Assembly: GCA_000827325.1 (NCBI GenBank)
Contig: KN832887.1
Coordinates: 806,001 to 870,000, forward strand
Direction: 5' to 3'
DNA from: Oidiodendron maius Zn
Lineage: Eukaryota > Ascomycota > Leotiomycetes > Myxotrichaceae
DNA: 64,000 nt
This document shows positions 21,710-33,109 of the stretch, piece by piece. The notes below the pieces were generated by a model. It was not told the origin of the DNA and did no database searches. It was given only the letters and a program-made list of their open reading frames with translations. Positions within the stretch are counted from its first letter, which is position 1; each line of letters starts with the position of its first letter. A program made the position numbers and the translations under genes.

Positions 21710-24362
21710 ATGGCTGCTGAGTCCTTCGTCCTTTGTACCGATCATCTAAAGCTTGTTCCTTTTGCTGACCGATGGGAGCTTCTACGGCCGGAGCTGAAGC
21801 GCCTGTTTTTAGAGGAGAAATGTAGTTATGCACACATCGAGAATGAAATGAGGATCAGATTCGACTTTGACGCTAAGTAAGACTTCCATAGCAACGTGCA
21901 GCTGCGTTCAGACCTGATAGGCTCGACATCAGCGAGAACCAATACCGTTATCAATTTACGAAGAAATGGGGTTGGAAAAAGAACCTGTCCTCGAAAATTA
22001 AAGATGAAATGGTGTCTAGAGCAGAGCAGCTAGCTGCTCTTGGGAAGGAAACGGACATTATATATAAAGACAGACCAATAGATAATAAGAAACTTCTAAG
22101 GCATACGAAAGAAATCACACGGAAAAGAAACTCCGCTTTGTCATTCGAGCGAGGTTCGAGTCCGCAATCAAACATCTTTGGTCATGGGTCTATATTCCGG
22201 GATCGAATGTAAGTCTACTTGGCGATTTGTTAGAGAACTGGGCTATTTCTAACACCAGCAGCTTTCTCCAGTGGAATAAGCCATACGCTGCCATACGTCT
22301 ATCACAAACTCCTCCAGCGGACCAGCCTTCTTCTTTCAGTCTGCCTAGATCGATCCAAGGTGGCATATTGCTGAAAACACCCCCTGGTCAATCTCCAGCC
22401 AATGCTCCTTCTCCACTGTCCGTTGCCCTAACTAAGAAGGTCTTATCAGACCGGGCCCGGTTATTCGTTCTGGGAGACTATGACCACCTTATTCAATCAT
22501 TAAACAACAGAGAACGGGAGTGAGTAGTTCTAGTTTAGTTCGGTTTAAATAAGATGGCTGAGTTGTCCACTAGGCTTGTATCGAACTGGCTATACCAGTT
22601 TTGGCTCTACTCATTCAACACTGCGAAGTATTGGGGTGAAGGGCCACGTTATTGGAAGGCACAAGACCTTGGATTTGCTGTAGATGAGGACATCAGTCGA
22701 CATGAAATGATCTCCAAGCCGCCTATGGCATCTATAGAATCTCTTGATCAGCTGGGTCACTCTACAAAGAATGTCTCCCCTTCCCAGCTATGTCGGTGGT
22801 CAATCCATATCCTCAAGGAGAGCTATGAAGCTGTTTCTAGCCCGCTTTCTGAGCCGTATGATGAGCAAGACACGAGTAACTCTATGCAACCCTGGCCAAA
22901 AATCTGGCGCCACCCACCTTTCGAAGAGAGACTTCAAAATAATCTAATACATCATGATTTCAGCAATATTAATCGGGAAGACATACCTCTAGCCATTGAC
23001 GTCGTGGCAAATACGGCAAAAAGATCACCAGATCAACTCCGCATGGAAGCCTTGGGATTTGCCATCATGGGCCGCAATCCGTCCCTTGTCGCAGACTTAT
23101 TGGGGGAAGTAATTGATGCAGACCAGAACATAGAGTCACTGCACCCACTCCACCTTGCGACTAGCTTTTTGGACGGCTCAAAATCTTGCTGCCAGGTGTT
23201 TCACTTGATAAGCTACGTTATAGGGAGCAATCGTAATGCATATGTCAACGAACTGGGACATACAGTGCTGGACAATCTAATGATTACCATTCTGAAAAAC
23301 CATACATCCATTCGCCCGGGAATTGTTGATGATGCTTTAAGAGGCGAATCTCATTTTGGTAGTGAACAGGTGAGCATCTGTGGACGATGGGATGCAGATT
23401 CCGAATGTTATCGAGCTCTCTTGGCCAGCGGAATATCGACCATTCCCTTCACGTGGAAGCACAAGTTTTGCCACACGTCGATCCAGGCAGTTTGCCATTG
23501 CATTGAACTAGCGTCATCTCACATTATTGGTGGATTACTAGAGAGAACACCTAGCGGCCTGTTCTTAAAGCATTGTCCCTACTGTGACCTGAAACTACAA
23601 CTCTTGCCGTTACACACCCTTGTGCTTACCGCTTTCTGGCTTGGAAATAACGGCTGTGAAGACGAGGACCTCTTCGGGATAATCTGTTGTCTACTATCCC
23701 TGATATCCTGCAGCATAGATGAGCACCTGTCGAATACCGCTGAGATATCTCTCTCATTGCTGCTTGGTGATGACGATTATGACACCTGTACTCACAGCAG
23801 TCTCTCTCCACTTGAGATGGCCGAGATCATTTGGGAAACAAAAGTCAGTAATTGGTCAACCAGAGCAGTAAATGGGTGGCAGGTCTTTCTTCATATCCTT
23901 GGAGAAGCCAAAGAGGGTCTCGTAGATCGGGATAGGCAACTCGACTCTGACGCCCCAGACTATTTATCTGACTGTGACTTCCACCGCGACTCCGACTATA
24001 GTAGAGGATCATTTGGTGCAAGTAACCGTCTAGGTCATATATGGGCAGCTGCCCAGACCGAATTATTAACATATCGTCGCCGCAAAGAAGAGACACCATG
24101 GATGTCCGAGAATTTCGATATGGAAGCGCTACTTCGAAGCCTAGAGACTAAGACTGCAGTATCCATACCTCTTGTCCAAAATAGCATGATGAAATCTTAT
24201 TGTCCATGCGGTATCTTCGGAGATGAACGTGAGTATGACTTCTATTGCCTGCGCCGTGAAGAAGCTGCTGCCTATTACTTCTCAAATCTTGATGACTGCG
24301 CTCGGACATCTATTGTTGATGACTCTATCACGAAGGAATTTCAAAATATGTTTAGATCTTGA
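21710..24362 (+). CDS. Clr5-domain protein with helical, ankyrin-like C-terminal region
   Basis: Four exons are inferred: 21710-21876, 21933-22208, 22262-22519 and 22574-24362, giving 829 residues. Introns are 53-56 nt. The last (22520-22573) could instead end at 22553, changing a few residues. The N-terminus (RWELLRPELKRLFLEEKC, then across intron 1 NQYRYQFTKKWGWKKN) is a Clr5 domain (PF14420), a fungal helical module named for a heterochromatin-silencing factor and usually placed at the N-terminus of large proteins. A Ser/Pro-rich linker follows. The long C-terminal part contains ankyrin-like segments such as LHPLHLATSFLDGS and ELGHTVLDNLM, plus a Cys/His cluster (HCPYCDLKLQLLPLH). The function of this class is unknown; it may be nuclear. 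Confidence 0.8.
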
Positions 24363-24876
24363 TTATTACGATTGATGTTAAATGTACGATTGATATTAAA
24401 TGTACTTACTCCTGACACCAAAGAATCTCACTTCCTGGCTACTCAGAGACCCCAGCCATGACTCGGAGGTCTGTGATATCGTCGGTCGGAAGATAGTCAA
24501 TGTTGGGAAACATTTACTATACATTAGAAGCCTCGATAAAGCTTGTACAGTGAAGCTTACTACCTATCTTTTATATTATATTATTGCGCATAGGAGACCT
24601 ATAGTATTACAGCAACCTTCCCTTTATATGTAAGTTATAATTAGTAGTGTCTAGTATATAAAAAGCCCTGTAGAACATGTATGTACTTAGTTATAATGCA
24701 TAGACTCATTAATAGGATATAGAAATATTTATACAAAGTTAAGAACTCGCCTTAATATAGATCCTCATTTAAGGTTCCTTTCCTCTTACTGCTTCCTTTA
24801 TCACAATTATATTAATAATAATAATATCAGCTGGAATGAAGTGATATTTCTAGGTCTAGCTTAATACAAACATGTT
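24363..24876. other. Intergenic between convergent genes
   Basis: An AT-rich spacer between the 3' ends of the Clr5-domain gene and the carboxylesterase gene. No gene or structured element was recognised. Confidence 0.5.
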
Positions 24877-26858
24877 TTACAATAGCCACGCCAAATTTAT
24901 CATCACAGCGGAAAATAAGACTACCAAACCTTGATATCTTACTACAGCTCCGCTTGATGTCTTAGGTGTCGCACTAGGTATTGACCCGCTAGTTGTAGAA
25001 TTCGTATTACCATTAGCGTCAAAAACTGTCTTACACGCTATATCGTACATTCCAGGTAATACGAGATTGGTTCCAGTGGGATTAGTGGAGTTGAATGCTA
25101 GCCTGATGAGTGTAGCATTTGTAGGATTGTAAAGTGGCCTGTTGGTGGTGCAAGTCAGTATTCCAATTCGCTGGACAATGAAATGAGTAAGAGGTGAAAA
25201 AAACATTGTTGGAGCTATTTTGCGTCAAGCAGCGATGAAAAACAAGATTGGATGGCTACGACTTGTTATTAAGAGGTTTGCGCGACACTTACCATCCGCT
25301 CCCATAAGATGTCAAGCCACTGGTTGGATTTTTCGCAAATGAGGCCCATGCTCCGCGCATAAATGCCATAACTTCTAGTTCCTCAATCGTATTATTGGCA
25401 ATGCCTTTTCCAGCCGGGGTTGTCTTAAAGATTATGGGGATTTCGGAGCCGTGATAAGCACCGCTGTCCGGAAAAGAGGTAAGGTTTGTGTTTGGAAACA
25501 CACCGAACCACCGATACCGCCATGTTGGAACCTGATTATAGACTGACACATTCGCACGCATGGAACACGGACAGAAGAATTTCATGAGGTTGAGAGCCTC
25601 CCAGGTCGATGGTGGTTGGTCGGGAGCACCGGTGAGAAGAGCGCCAGCACGGAAAATGGCTTCTTCATTGTCGTTGGTGCCTATGAGCACCGGTTTTCGC
25701 ACAAATTGTCCGGAGAGAGATCGTGATATGTATTCAGAGCTGTTGAAGACGATGGTGTTGTCGATAGTAGGCGTGAAAGATGGTGTTGCAATGAGTGCGG
25801 AGACGATAGAGGTTGAATTAGCAGCGCGCATGCACTTCAGCACAGCTGAGGAATCGGATTGTGTCGAATTGCCACAGCCGACGGCGCTGGTAACGTTGTC
25901 CCACCGTGCGCCGCTAGTGGTCGAATTCAGTGGAGGAATAACCTGAGTCGTGCCAGATTCTAAGATCATGCCTTCAATGATGGGATCACTCGGCCAGGCA
26001 TAGCTATAAAAGTCGATCGAGGCAGCTCCTGCAGATTGCCCAAAGAGTGTGATGCGACTTGGATCTCCTCCAAAGGCTGCAATATTATCCCGAACCCATT
26101 CTACAGCTAGTCTCTGGTCCAGAAGTCCAACATTTGGTGTTCCTGCGCCCGGAAATCCGAAAATATTTTCACGGTAACTGTGCTATTATCAGTTTTCTTC
26201 CTGAACAAAGGGAAGTTGCTTATCATACTTAAAAGAAACAACAACAACATCTTCTGACCCTGCAAGGCTCTGTCCATTGTACTGAGGGTCTCCCGACCAC
26301 CCATTAAGGAATGCTCCGCCGTAAACCCAGAGCATCACAGCCTTACTGGCCTCCCCAATCTGTGGCATAGTCCAAACGTTCAAGGTCAAACAATCTTCAC
26401 TTGTCCTCACTCCGGATTCTGCACCTTCCTCCACCACTTGTGTGCCTGCTACTGTTAGGTTCGCGGGGTTTGATGTCACTCCATGACTTCCACTAGGTGG
26501 AGCGATAAGACAGCCATCTCCCTGATCCAATCACCAATTAGCAAAGATGCCCAGTCAAATGTATTGATATAGATTAGATTCTTGTATAAGTACATACAAA
26601 AGCCGAAGCGACGATGGTATCGTTACTGGCATACCGAACCGGGGCTGCGAACCGTAAATCTCCAACAGGAGGTTGAGCATAGGGAATTCCAAGATATTCC
26701 GACACTGATGTAACATCTGGAGCTGCGTGGCCAACAACTAGCCCACTGTCAGTTTGCACCGTCTGACCAACAGTCCATTTTGACTGTCGAGTTGGTAATG
26801 ACTGATGCGCAACAGCTGTAGAGCTAGCAGCAATCCCAAGCAATATACTGCTTCTCAT
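24877..26858 (-). CDS. Secreted type-B carboxylesterase/lipase, probably GPI-anchored
   Basis: Four exons are inferred on the minus strand: 26858-26598, 26521-26229, 26177-25293 and 25138-24877, giving 566 residues. Introns are 76, 51 and 154 nt. The start MRSSILLGIAASSTAVAHQ is a signal peptide. The carboxylesterase fold (PF00135) is complete: YLGIPYAQPPVGDLRF, the oxyanion-loop motif YGGAFLNGW, SEDCLTLNVW, and the nucleophile elbow FGQSAGAAS with Ser about residue 233. A likely catalytic acid lies in GTNDNEEAIF and the His in GAYHGSE. The final hydrophobic stretch after a Ser/Thr-rich spacer (VVRYQGLVVLFSAVMINLAW) looks like a GPI-attachment signal. The protein should hydrolyse esters or lipids at the cell surface. 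Many N-glycosylation sequons are present. It looks intact; the 154-nt intron is the least certain join. Confidence 0.9.
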
Positions 26859-27807
26859 GCCGGAAAATAAAATAATCGTGACAGTTGGAGGACAGTGAAG
26901 TTGACAGAGTCAGAAAAGGAGCTGCAAGTACATTTACGAGACGGATAGATAATTAAGGAGTAAAGCCATTTATAGCACAACGCGGAACAAACCAGCCTCT
27001 GGGAAATGGTAACACTAGCGGCGTCACTTAGCCTTCCGATGTTTCTAGTCTGCTAGAATAGCAGGAAGTACTCAACACAAGATTGCAGGCTGTGTCAAAA
27101 TAAATTGAGTTAAGTCGCATAGGCTCCGTATTTCGTATCTCGGATAATGTGTCCAATAGCAGCCCTAGTATCCCCATCCCTGGCGCTATTTGTCTGGCAC
27201 GGCACCCAGATACAGGATTAAACCTCTACTTACGTACGTTTCAGCCGCAGATTTTTATTAGTGAAAGCACGATTCTGATGCTTGTTGTGCCAATGTAGGG
27301 GGCGTATGCAGATCGCGATTGACAAATCCCAGCGGCCCCGAAAAGAATAGATATTGATAAACTAAGGTTTGTAAATTATTTCCCCCAGTTAGTCTTATAG
27401 CTGTTTCAAAGTTTAAGCCCAAGAGCGTAAAAATAATAGGGATCGACCAAGTTCACTAATTAGTTCTGCGAGAAGCAGTCTCCCAGAAACCGGCTTGTAG
27501 GCGCGTAAAGTTCCCAGGACTATCCATAAAGTCCGCTTTCCATTTCCATACACATCCTAGCTCATAGTGTGAGCCGGGGAACTGGAACGGATGACACTTG
27601 AGAAGCGACTGGCATTAGGGTGCGTGAATATGGAACTGCCTTCACGCACGCTGATGAGACTCCAGAGTTTCATCATCGTATTCTTAAAGCGCATGCGAAA
27701 GTCCGTCTTGAGATAAACTAGATAATAATGAGGTACTTTTAAGACATTAAGTTAGAATCAAGACTCCTATATATCCCATTTCAGTTTCGCATAAACGCGA
27801 CCAGTAT
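26859..27807. other. Intergenic, promoter side of esterase
   Basis: No gene is seen. The first 300 bases upstream of 26858 are the likely esterase promoter. The rest shows no repeat or RNA structure that I can support. Confidence 0.5.
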
Positions 27808-29268
27808 TTACACAATAGGGGCGACACTACTTTGGACAGACGTGTAACGATCTACCCCAAGTATCCTTAGTGGATGTTGTATACAAACAGTCCATTCCTC
27901 ATCTAGATTCATCTGAACGGCGTTAAATAGGCTGTATGCTCGATTCTCCATGTACCAGCAGAATTGGCACTTTTTAAGTAGCAGGCAGTAATGAGCCATA
28001 ATAGCAAGTGCAGGAGGTCGCATTTCATCAAGAAGCCGAATGAAAATTTCTGGCACTATAACGGGCCATATACAGGCAAAGGCTCTCTGGGTAAGAGAAT
28101 CTTCTGCGTGTGAAAAGGCAGTGAGTAGTCTGCGCAGCTGGCCGACCACGGTCTCATACGCTTCCATCTCAGTAATAGTCGTCGAGGCTCTGATGATTGG
28201 CGAGCTACGAAGGAACTGGAGTAGATATTCTATACTTCGATCATCGTCATCTCCTGAAAATCCTTTAGCTGCCTCAGTCATGCATTTTGCTCTCTTCTCT
28301 TCACCGATCAAAGGTCCAAGTGGACCAGATTTGATGTAAGTCCTGGCTTGGTTTAGGATGGTTTGACAGCCGCGGTGCCAAACGATCCAAGTTGCTAGTC
28401 CTTTGTATTCGGTAGCTCCCGATGAATGAATGACAAAATCGGGAGATTGAAATGAAACGAAGTGGGAGACTAATAGGAGAAGAGAAAATGCAAAGACTTG
28501 GTTACAATTCTCCGAGGTTATATTTAGAATTTCGGCTTGGAAAGGACCTAGGGCAATGTTCTGGTGCTGTGCCGCTAGAAGCTGGTACTTTCCTCGCTGG
28601 TCTGGATCTAGGTAGGCCAAATGAAGAGCAGCGGTGGAAATCATGCCGTGCAGGAGGTAGGTGCAAGAAAGAGCTATTTTCGGAAGCTCTTTCTCCCAGG
28701 GAGCTGACATTGTGGCGGCGGTGGACGTCATAAAGTGATGCCACTAGAAATTAATACAGTCAGCCACTTGCATCTACGAGGGGTATCAAAGATAAATTTA
28801 AATCACCACGGATTGAGTATGAAAGGATTTAAAGGGAGAAGGTTATCATACTAGAGCCAAGTCTTCAGCGTCAAAGTGTCCAAGATTTCTTGGAGAAATC
28901 TGTGGGTTCGTGAGTTTATGTGCAAACGGAAACCCTCGCGTCCCGTTAGATAAGACTTCGACAGAAAGACCTGCCATGGATGGAAGGATTAGTGGAGATA
29001 GTTTATCGGATCTGACCGCATGCCGCCTAGAATCGCCCCCGCTTTGAGATGGCGCTGCAAGCGCGGATGGATACTCGCAAGCAGTCTCATGTTTTATGCA
29101 GCCGGCACATATCGGCTTCGCTTCATTGCACTAGAATGTTCAGCATTGTAAATTATTGGCCGAAGCGGTATGGATAGGGTAAAAACTATGCACCTTTACT
29201 TTTCGCCGCTTGCACTCAAAGCAGCCGCCTCTGGACTTGGTGTGAGTCCGTCTGCCTCTCTGTGACAT
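27808..29268 (-). CDS. Zn2Cys6 transcription factor (short, sterol-regulator-like architecture)
   Basis: Three exons are inferred on the minus strand: 29268-29194, 29130-28852 and 28743-27808, giving 429 residues. Introns are 63 and 108 nt, the second with a GCTGACT branch site. The zinc cluster spans intron 1: GGCFECKRRKVK, then CNEAKPICAGCIKHETAC, with six cysteines in C-x2-C-x6-C-x6-C-x2-C-x6-C. A linker and the DLALWHHFMTST segment follow, which is the common DLELLHHYTT motif in fungal_trans_2-type regulators related to sterol uptake control proteins. HGMISTAALHLAYLDPDQR continues that match. The product should be a nuclear activator. Its target is unknown, although the esterase lies downstream on the same strand. 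Confidence 0.87.
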
Positions 29269-29970
29269 TATATGACGACACTGATTCCCACGATATTAAG
29301 TAATAGATAAAGTGTTCCCCAGAGATACTTGCCGCAAGAGAGTGAAATCCGAATTTAGGGGAATTGGAAGGATGGAAATACGAAACACAAAGCCGAGATA
29401 CGGCGTCGCATCTCTACGCCCTAATTCTTATCGCGTATTGAACCAACCAGGCTTGGTTCGACATAGGTAAGAGTATGCGTAGATCTCCTACCGTATTAAT
29501 GGTGGTGGATGCGCTAGGCCTTCTCTGCTCTGTACTATGGAGTAAGCTTCTTCCCCTTTTCTTAGCGTCGCAAGGCAAACCCTAAGAGGAACTGAAACGG
29601 GCAGACACAAGGTGGCGCAGTTGATAATCTGGCTCGCTTGGCCCTCGAATCACATTCTCTGCTAGTCGCAAGAGCAAGTACGGTACGTAATGTAAGCAAT
29701 AGGGTGCTTTCAGGGTGACGATACTTAGGTTCGAAATATCAGTAGCCGTGCTTTCGTTTCGGCAACAGCCGGTAATTTTCATCCTATCCTAAAATCACCC
29801 GAAACCTGCCCCCCTTCTACTGGTAATAATAAGCTCACTAGAGACTGGAAAAATATAACTCGTATCTTGTTGACTAATGCCAGGGAGAGATACAAAGCAT
29901 CTAGAATATTCTTGCTTAAATAATCCCGATCTGCTTTTGAATCATCTCATAGCAATGTATGAGGAGCCTG
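29269..29970. other. Intergenic, promoter of regulator
   Basis: No gene is seen. The part just above 29268 is the likely promoter of the regulator. Confidence 0.5.
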
Positions 29971-30144
29971 CTACGATGATTCAATGGACTGCAGCAGTTT
30001 GACCACGGCCTCGTGTCCTTCCTCAGCAGCCCATAGTAGCGGTGTTCGACTAAACCTGTTCCTAGATGCGACTTCGGCCCCTTCCTTGCCGAGCAGTAGC
30101 TTGACTACATCCTCATGCCCATTCGCAGCGGCGTAGCACAGGGG
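29971..30144 (-). pseudogene. Ankyrin-repeat relic
   Basis: The minus strand reads PLCYAAANGHEDVVKLLLGK and then RTPLLWAAEEGHEAVVKLLQS, ending at a stop codon at 29971. These are almost two consensus ankyrin repeats (TPLxxAAxxGHxxVVxLL). The frame is cut at its 5' side at 30144, where a palindromic AATTAA-containing sequence begins, so only the tail of a larger ankyrin protein remains. Fungal ankyrin arrays are common at the C-terminus of NLR-like proteins, which fits the rest of the window, but the original partner domain is gone. Confidence 0.75.
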
Positions 30145-30539
30145 TTAATTCCTGTCCAAGTGTGATGGAATTAATCCTGAGGCAAAAAGTTCCATTTCCC
30201 GCGAAACCTCCCCCCCCCAAAGAGAATCCATTAATATCCATTTCCGATTCTCTTTTTATTATAAAAGAACCGTTGTATGCAGGCAATTTAAAAATTTAAG
30301 ATAACAAATGCAGGTATTCTAACGAAGGAGGGCTTCGGCAATGGCAAGCGTAGGAGGGGTGGAGGGCTTAATATAAGTCGTGGGACATACGCCCAAGCCT
30401 CTCACGATGTATAGATATTGATCGCCAAAGCAGTGCATAATTTAACAGAGGTCGAGTCGCGCAACAAATTTTGGAGATACCCATACATCGCCTTGGTATA
30501 GAGTTGAGACGTTATTTATTTTTCTCTTCTGACCTACAC
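30145..30539. other. Intergenic with small hairpins
   Basis: Two short inverted repeats lie next to the ankyrin break. TTAATTCC and GGAATTAA lie around 30145-30175. AAAGAGAATC (30219-30228) pairs with GATTCTCTTT (30246-30255). A short C-run precedes the second. The stretch may be the scar of a small inserted element. The remainder is the 3' flank of the next gene. Confidence 0.5.
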
Positions 30540-31646
30540 TCAATCTTCTAGCTCTAGCAGTTCTCTATATTTTTCGCCCATACAAGGAGTAAGTAACAAC
30601 TTCTGAAAAGAGTCTAGCTTATCAGGAATCTGGCCGCTCTCCCACGCCTTTGAAAAGTCGCCATACAGCAACGTGTCAGACTTCCCACACTGCGACTCGG
30701 TCGACCACGCGGTGCTCGTAGTGACGTGCCACAACGCTGTCCCAGGTGTAAATGGCAACAAACTTAGTGCTGGCACATTTGTGCAGTATCCGAACTTCAG
30801 CACCGAATACAAGCCGTTAACGAGCAGGGAAAGAATAGCCGTCCTCCGTACACTTTCTGCAAAGATCCATTCTTGCCACGTTAGCGCCGGCCCTAGGCCG
30901 CTCGTGCGGGCCCGGAGCTGTATAGTCCAAAATTGTAGGGTGTAGAAATTCTGCTCCGCGACCGAGCGCTGTCGGATGTTGCCATCGAAGATCTGGATTA
31001 TGTGCAAGAGCATCAATGCCTGCACGGCGGCGAGAAGATCTTCCAGAGAACTGGACTCGAATTGCTGTTGAACTAGATGTGCTGTTTTACTTTCTAGAAT
31101 ACGGCATATCATATCCTCGGTCTCTGGGGACTTTGTGGAATAGGCCGCGCAGACGGTAAACGCGTCTTGAATTGCATCGGGTAGACGAGTTTCGTATAAT
31201 CGCGGGTGGATAAATGGCGTCTGTTGGACGCGGGCGAACATTCGTGGGTAGCTCTTGATATTTCTCTCAAGTTGATTGATTGACCATCTGTCTAAGAAGG
31301 CGATTTCTGGGTACGATGTGTCTAGTTCCAACCACGGGCATGTGAAAAAGCAAGGGCTTATGGTCAGCAATGGGTTGTTATCCAAATCATCGCACAGTGA
31401 TGACCCAATTAGTGGCGAAACGGAGGAAATATCACTAGAATTCTCCAAGTATCCTGGATCGAATGGCCGCAAGCCTGTCTCGCGCTGGCCCTGCAATGTG
31501 GAGACTCCCTTCGTGTAGAAGCACGGTATCCCCCGGTCGAGACATCGCGAGCACAGGGGAATTTGACGGTTACAACGCCGCTTGCCCTCGGCGCATGCCA
31601 CACATGACTTCTGCCGGGAGCGCGGACAAAGTGATTTGGGATTCAT
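30540..31646 (-). CDS. Zn2Cys6 transcription factor, single exon
   Basis: A single-exon gene of 368 residues. The zinc cluster near residues 15-42 reads CVACAEGKRRC, then CSRCLDRGIPC, with the correct C-x2-C-x6-C-x6-C-x2-C-x6-C spacing and a basic start (PRSRQKS). The rest lacks an obvious fungal_trans core. It contains predicted helices such as SSLEDLLAAVQALMLLHIIQI, typical of short regulators in specialised-metabolism clusters. The gene is divergent from an ABM-type small-protein gene starting at 31987, with 340 bp between the two start codons, so it may regulate that neighbour. The start was chosen as the only ATG before the cluster. It looks intact. Confidence 0.87.
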   Translation of the reverse strand: MNPKSLCPRSRQKSCVACAEGKRRCNRQIPLCSRCLDRGIPCFYTKGVSTLQGQRETGLRPFDPGYLENSSDISSVSPLIGSSLCDDLDNNPLLTISPCFFTCPWLELDTSYPEIAFLDRWSINQLERNIKSYPRMFARVQQTPFIHPRLYETRLPDAIQDAFTVCAAYSTKSPETEDMICRILESKTAHLVQQQFESSSLEDLLAAVQALMLLHIIQIFDGNIRQRSVAEQNFYTLQFWTIQLRARTSGLGPALTWQEWIFAESVRRTAILSLLVNGLYSVLKFGYCTNVPALSLLPFTPGTALWHVTTSTAWSTESQCGKSDTLLYGDFSKAWESGQIPDKLDSFQKLLLTPCMGEKYRELLELED

Positions 31647-31986
31647 GAGCCTGAATTGCTGGCGTCCAGATGTTGGAAGGGTTAAACAACAATCTCACGA
31701 CATGGCGATACTCGAAATGCCGCATGAAACTCCGCAAACTCCGCAAGCGCGGTTGCCTGGCGTCATCAGTCGACCGGTTCACTGTAGTACTGCTGGAATA
31801 GAAACTGGAAATGGCGGGTTTCAAAAGCAACTTCTACAGGGTAATTAGTAAAAGATCCGCCGAAATGTTCCGTCTTACAAAATAACGTGCGGCTTGCATG
31901 TAGATAAATAGAGGGTGATATTCAAAAATGGTGTTTGGCTTCCAAGATTCTCGTTGGATTACACAAGAAGCATCTAATCTATTACT
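31647..31986. promoter_or_regulatory. Shared divergent promoter region
   Basis: This 340-bp gap separates the start codons of a Zn2Cys6 regulator (minus) and an ABM-like gene (plus). Such bidirectional spacers often carry the binding sites of the local regulator. I have not identified a certain CGG palindrome, so the regulatory role is inferred from layout only. Confidence 0.4.
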
Positions 31987-32794
31987 ATGGCTATCACAGA
32001 ACTTGCCTTCCCCATATTGAAGACTGATAAGGCCACTATCGAGGAGGCCGAGCGAAGCCGGCCAATCTTTACCAAGAAGTTGACAGATCCGAACCCGGGT
32101 CTCCTCAATGCCTTTCGTGGCCGGATACTGTATGAAGACGACCGAAGCGTGCGAGACGAGCATAAGGAGATTCTGATATTAGGTGAGAGTTTATTGGCAC
32201 TCGTCACGGCCAATATTTCTCTTTTTGCAACTATATTACCGCGTGACTGACACCTAGATAGAGTGGCAGGACGAGGAGTCTTTCCGTACCTTCCTCGGTT
32301 CAGACCAGTTTGCCGCCTTCATTGGCATAGTCCAACACCTGCTGGCTGAGCCGCCGAAGCTGCAACTCTATGAGACAAACACAAGTCCAAAAGATGTGGC
32401 CATCGCTCCTGTTGTCGAGATCGTACGAGTTAGCATCAAAAACGCCGAAAGTAGGAAAGCAGCAGAGCAAGTCTGGGAAAGTATGTGCAAATTTCTGACC
32501 GAGAGGCACGAGCAACGTATCGTCGTCACGTATGGGGCGAGCCTGAACCTCGAGGAATGTGTAATCGTAGGCATTTTGGGGTGGCCGAGCTCCGAGGTAA
32601 GTACCAGGAATCCCTTCCAGCCGGTAGAATTTGGGCTGCGTACTAACACCAAGAAGGAAAGATCCACTGTTTCTAATGAAGCTGCATTCACCGAGGGCTT
32701 GGATTCTTTGAGGTCTCTTGGAGAGATATCGCAGATAATTGTTGACGTAAGTCCAGTGGCGCTACCGGCGTTGCAAGGAGCTTCAGAAACATAG
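31987..32794 (+). CDS. ABM-like (dimeric alpha/beta barrel) small protein
   Basis: Three exons are inferred: 31987-32182, 32262-32596 and 32657-32794, giving 222 residues. Intron 1 is 79 nt. Intron 2 carries a strong ACTAAC branch site and could end three bases earlier. The protein shows two similar halves with the pattern of the antibiotic-biosynthesis-monooxygenase superfamily, for example EWQDEESFRTFLGSDQFAAF followed by a second half with GWPSSE. Many fungal proteins of this length are uncharacterised duplicated ABM-fold proteins, sometimes in polyketide clusters. There is no signal peptide. The C-terminus is uncertain because a GTAAGT at about 32745 could start another intron. The gene is divergent from a Zn2Cys6 regulator. 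Confidence 0.65.
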
Positions 32795-33109
32795 TCTCTA
32801 AGTTGAGGGCGGACTGTAAAAACAGAAGATTCGCCACTTATTTGTAGTATAGTAAACACTTAGAGAATATAGTTTAATATGTTTAAAGGCTGATCATAGA
32901 TGGACGTTGTGCAAAGTCCTATAATGCTAAGATCAGGCCAATAACCCTCTCCTATGTCGGCGGAGATGCTGATATCCTGAGTTGCTCCATCTAGGGAGAA
33001 GGTTAGTTAGTTGTCTGGCGCATACGCTACATCCAGAGAAACGAGGCCAACACCAACTCAAAGTCACTAAAAACTACAATAGAGATATGTCAAATTTTCT
33101 TGAACATCC

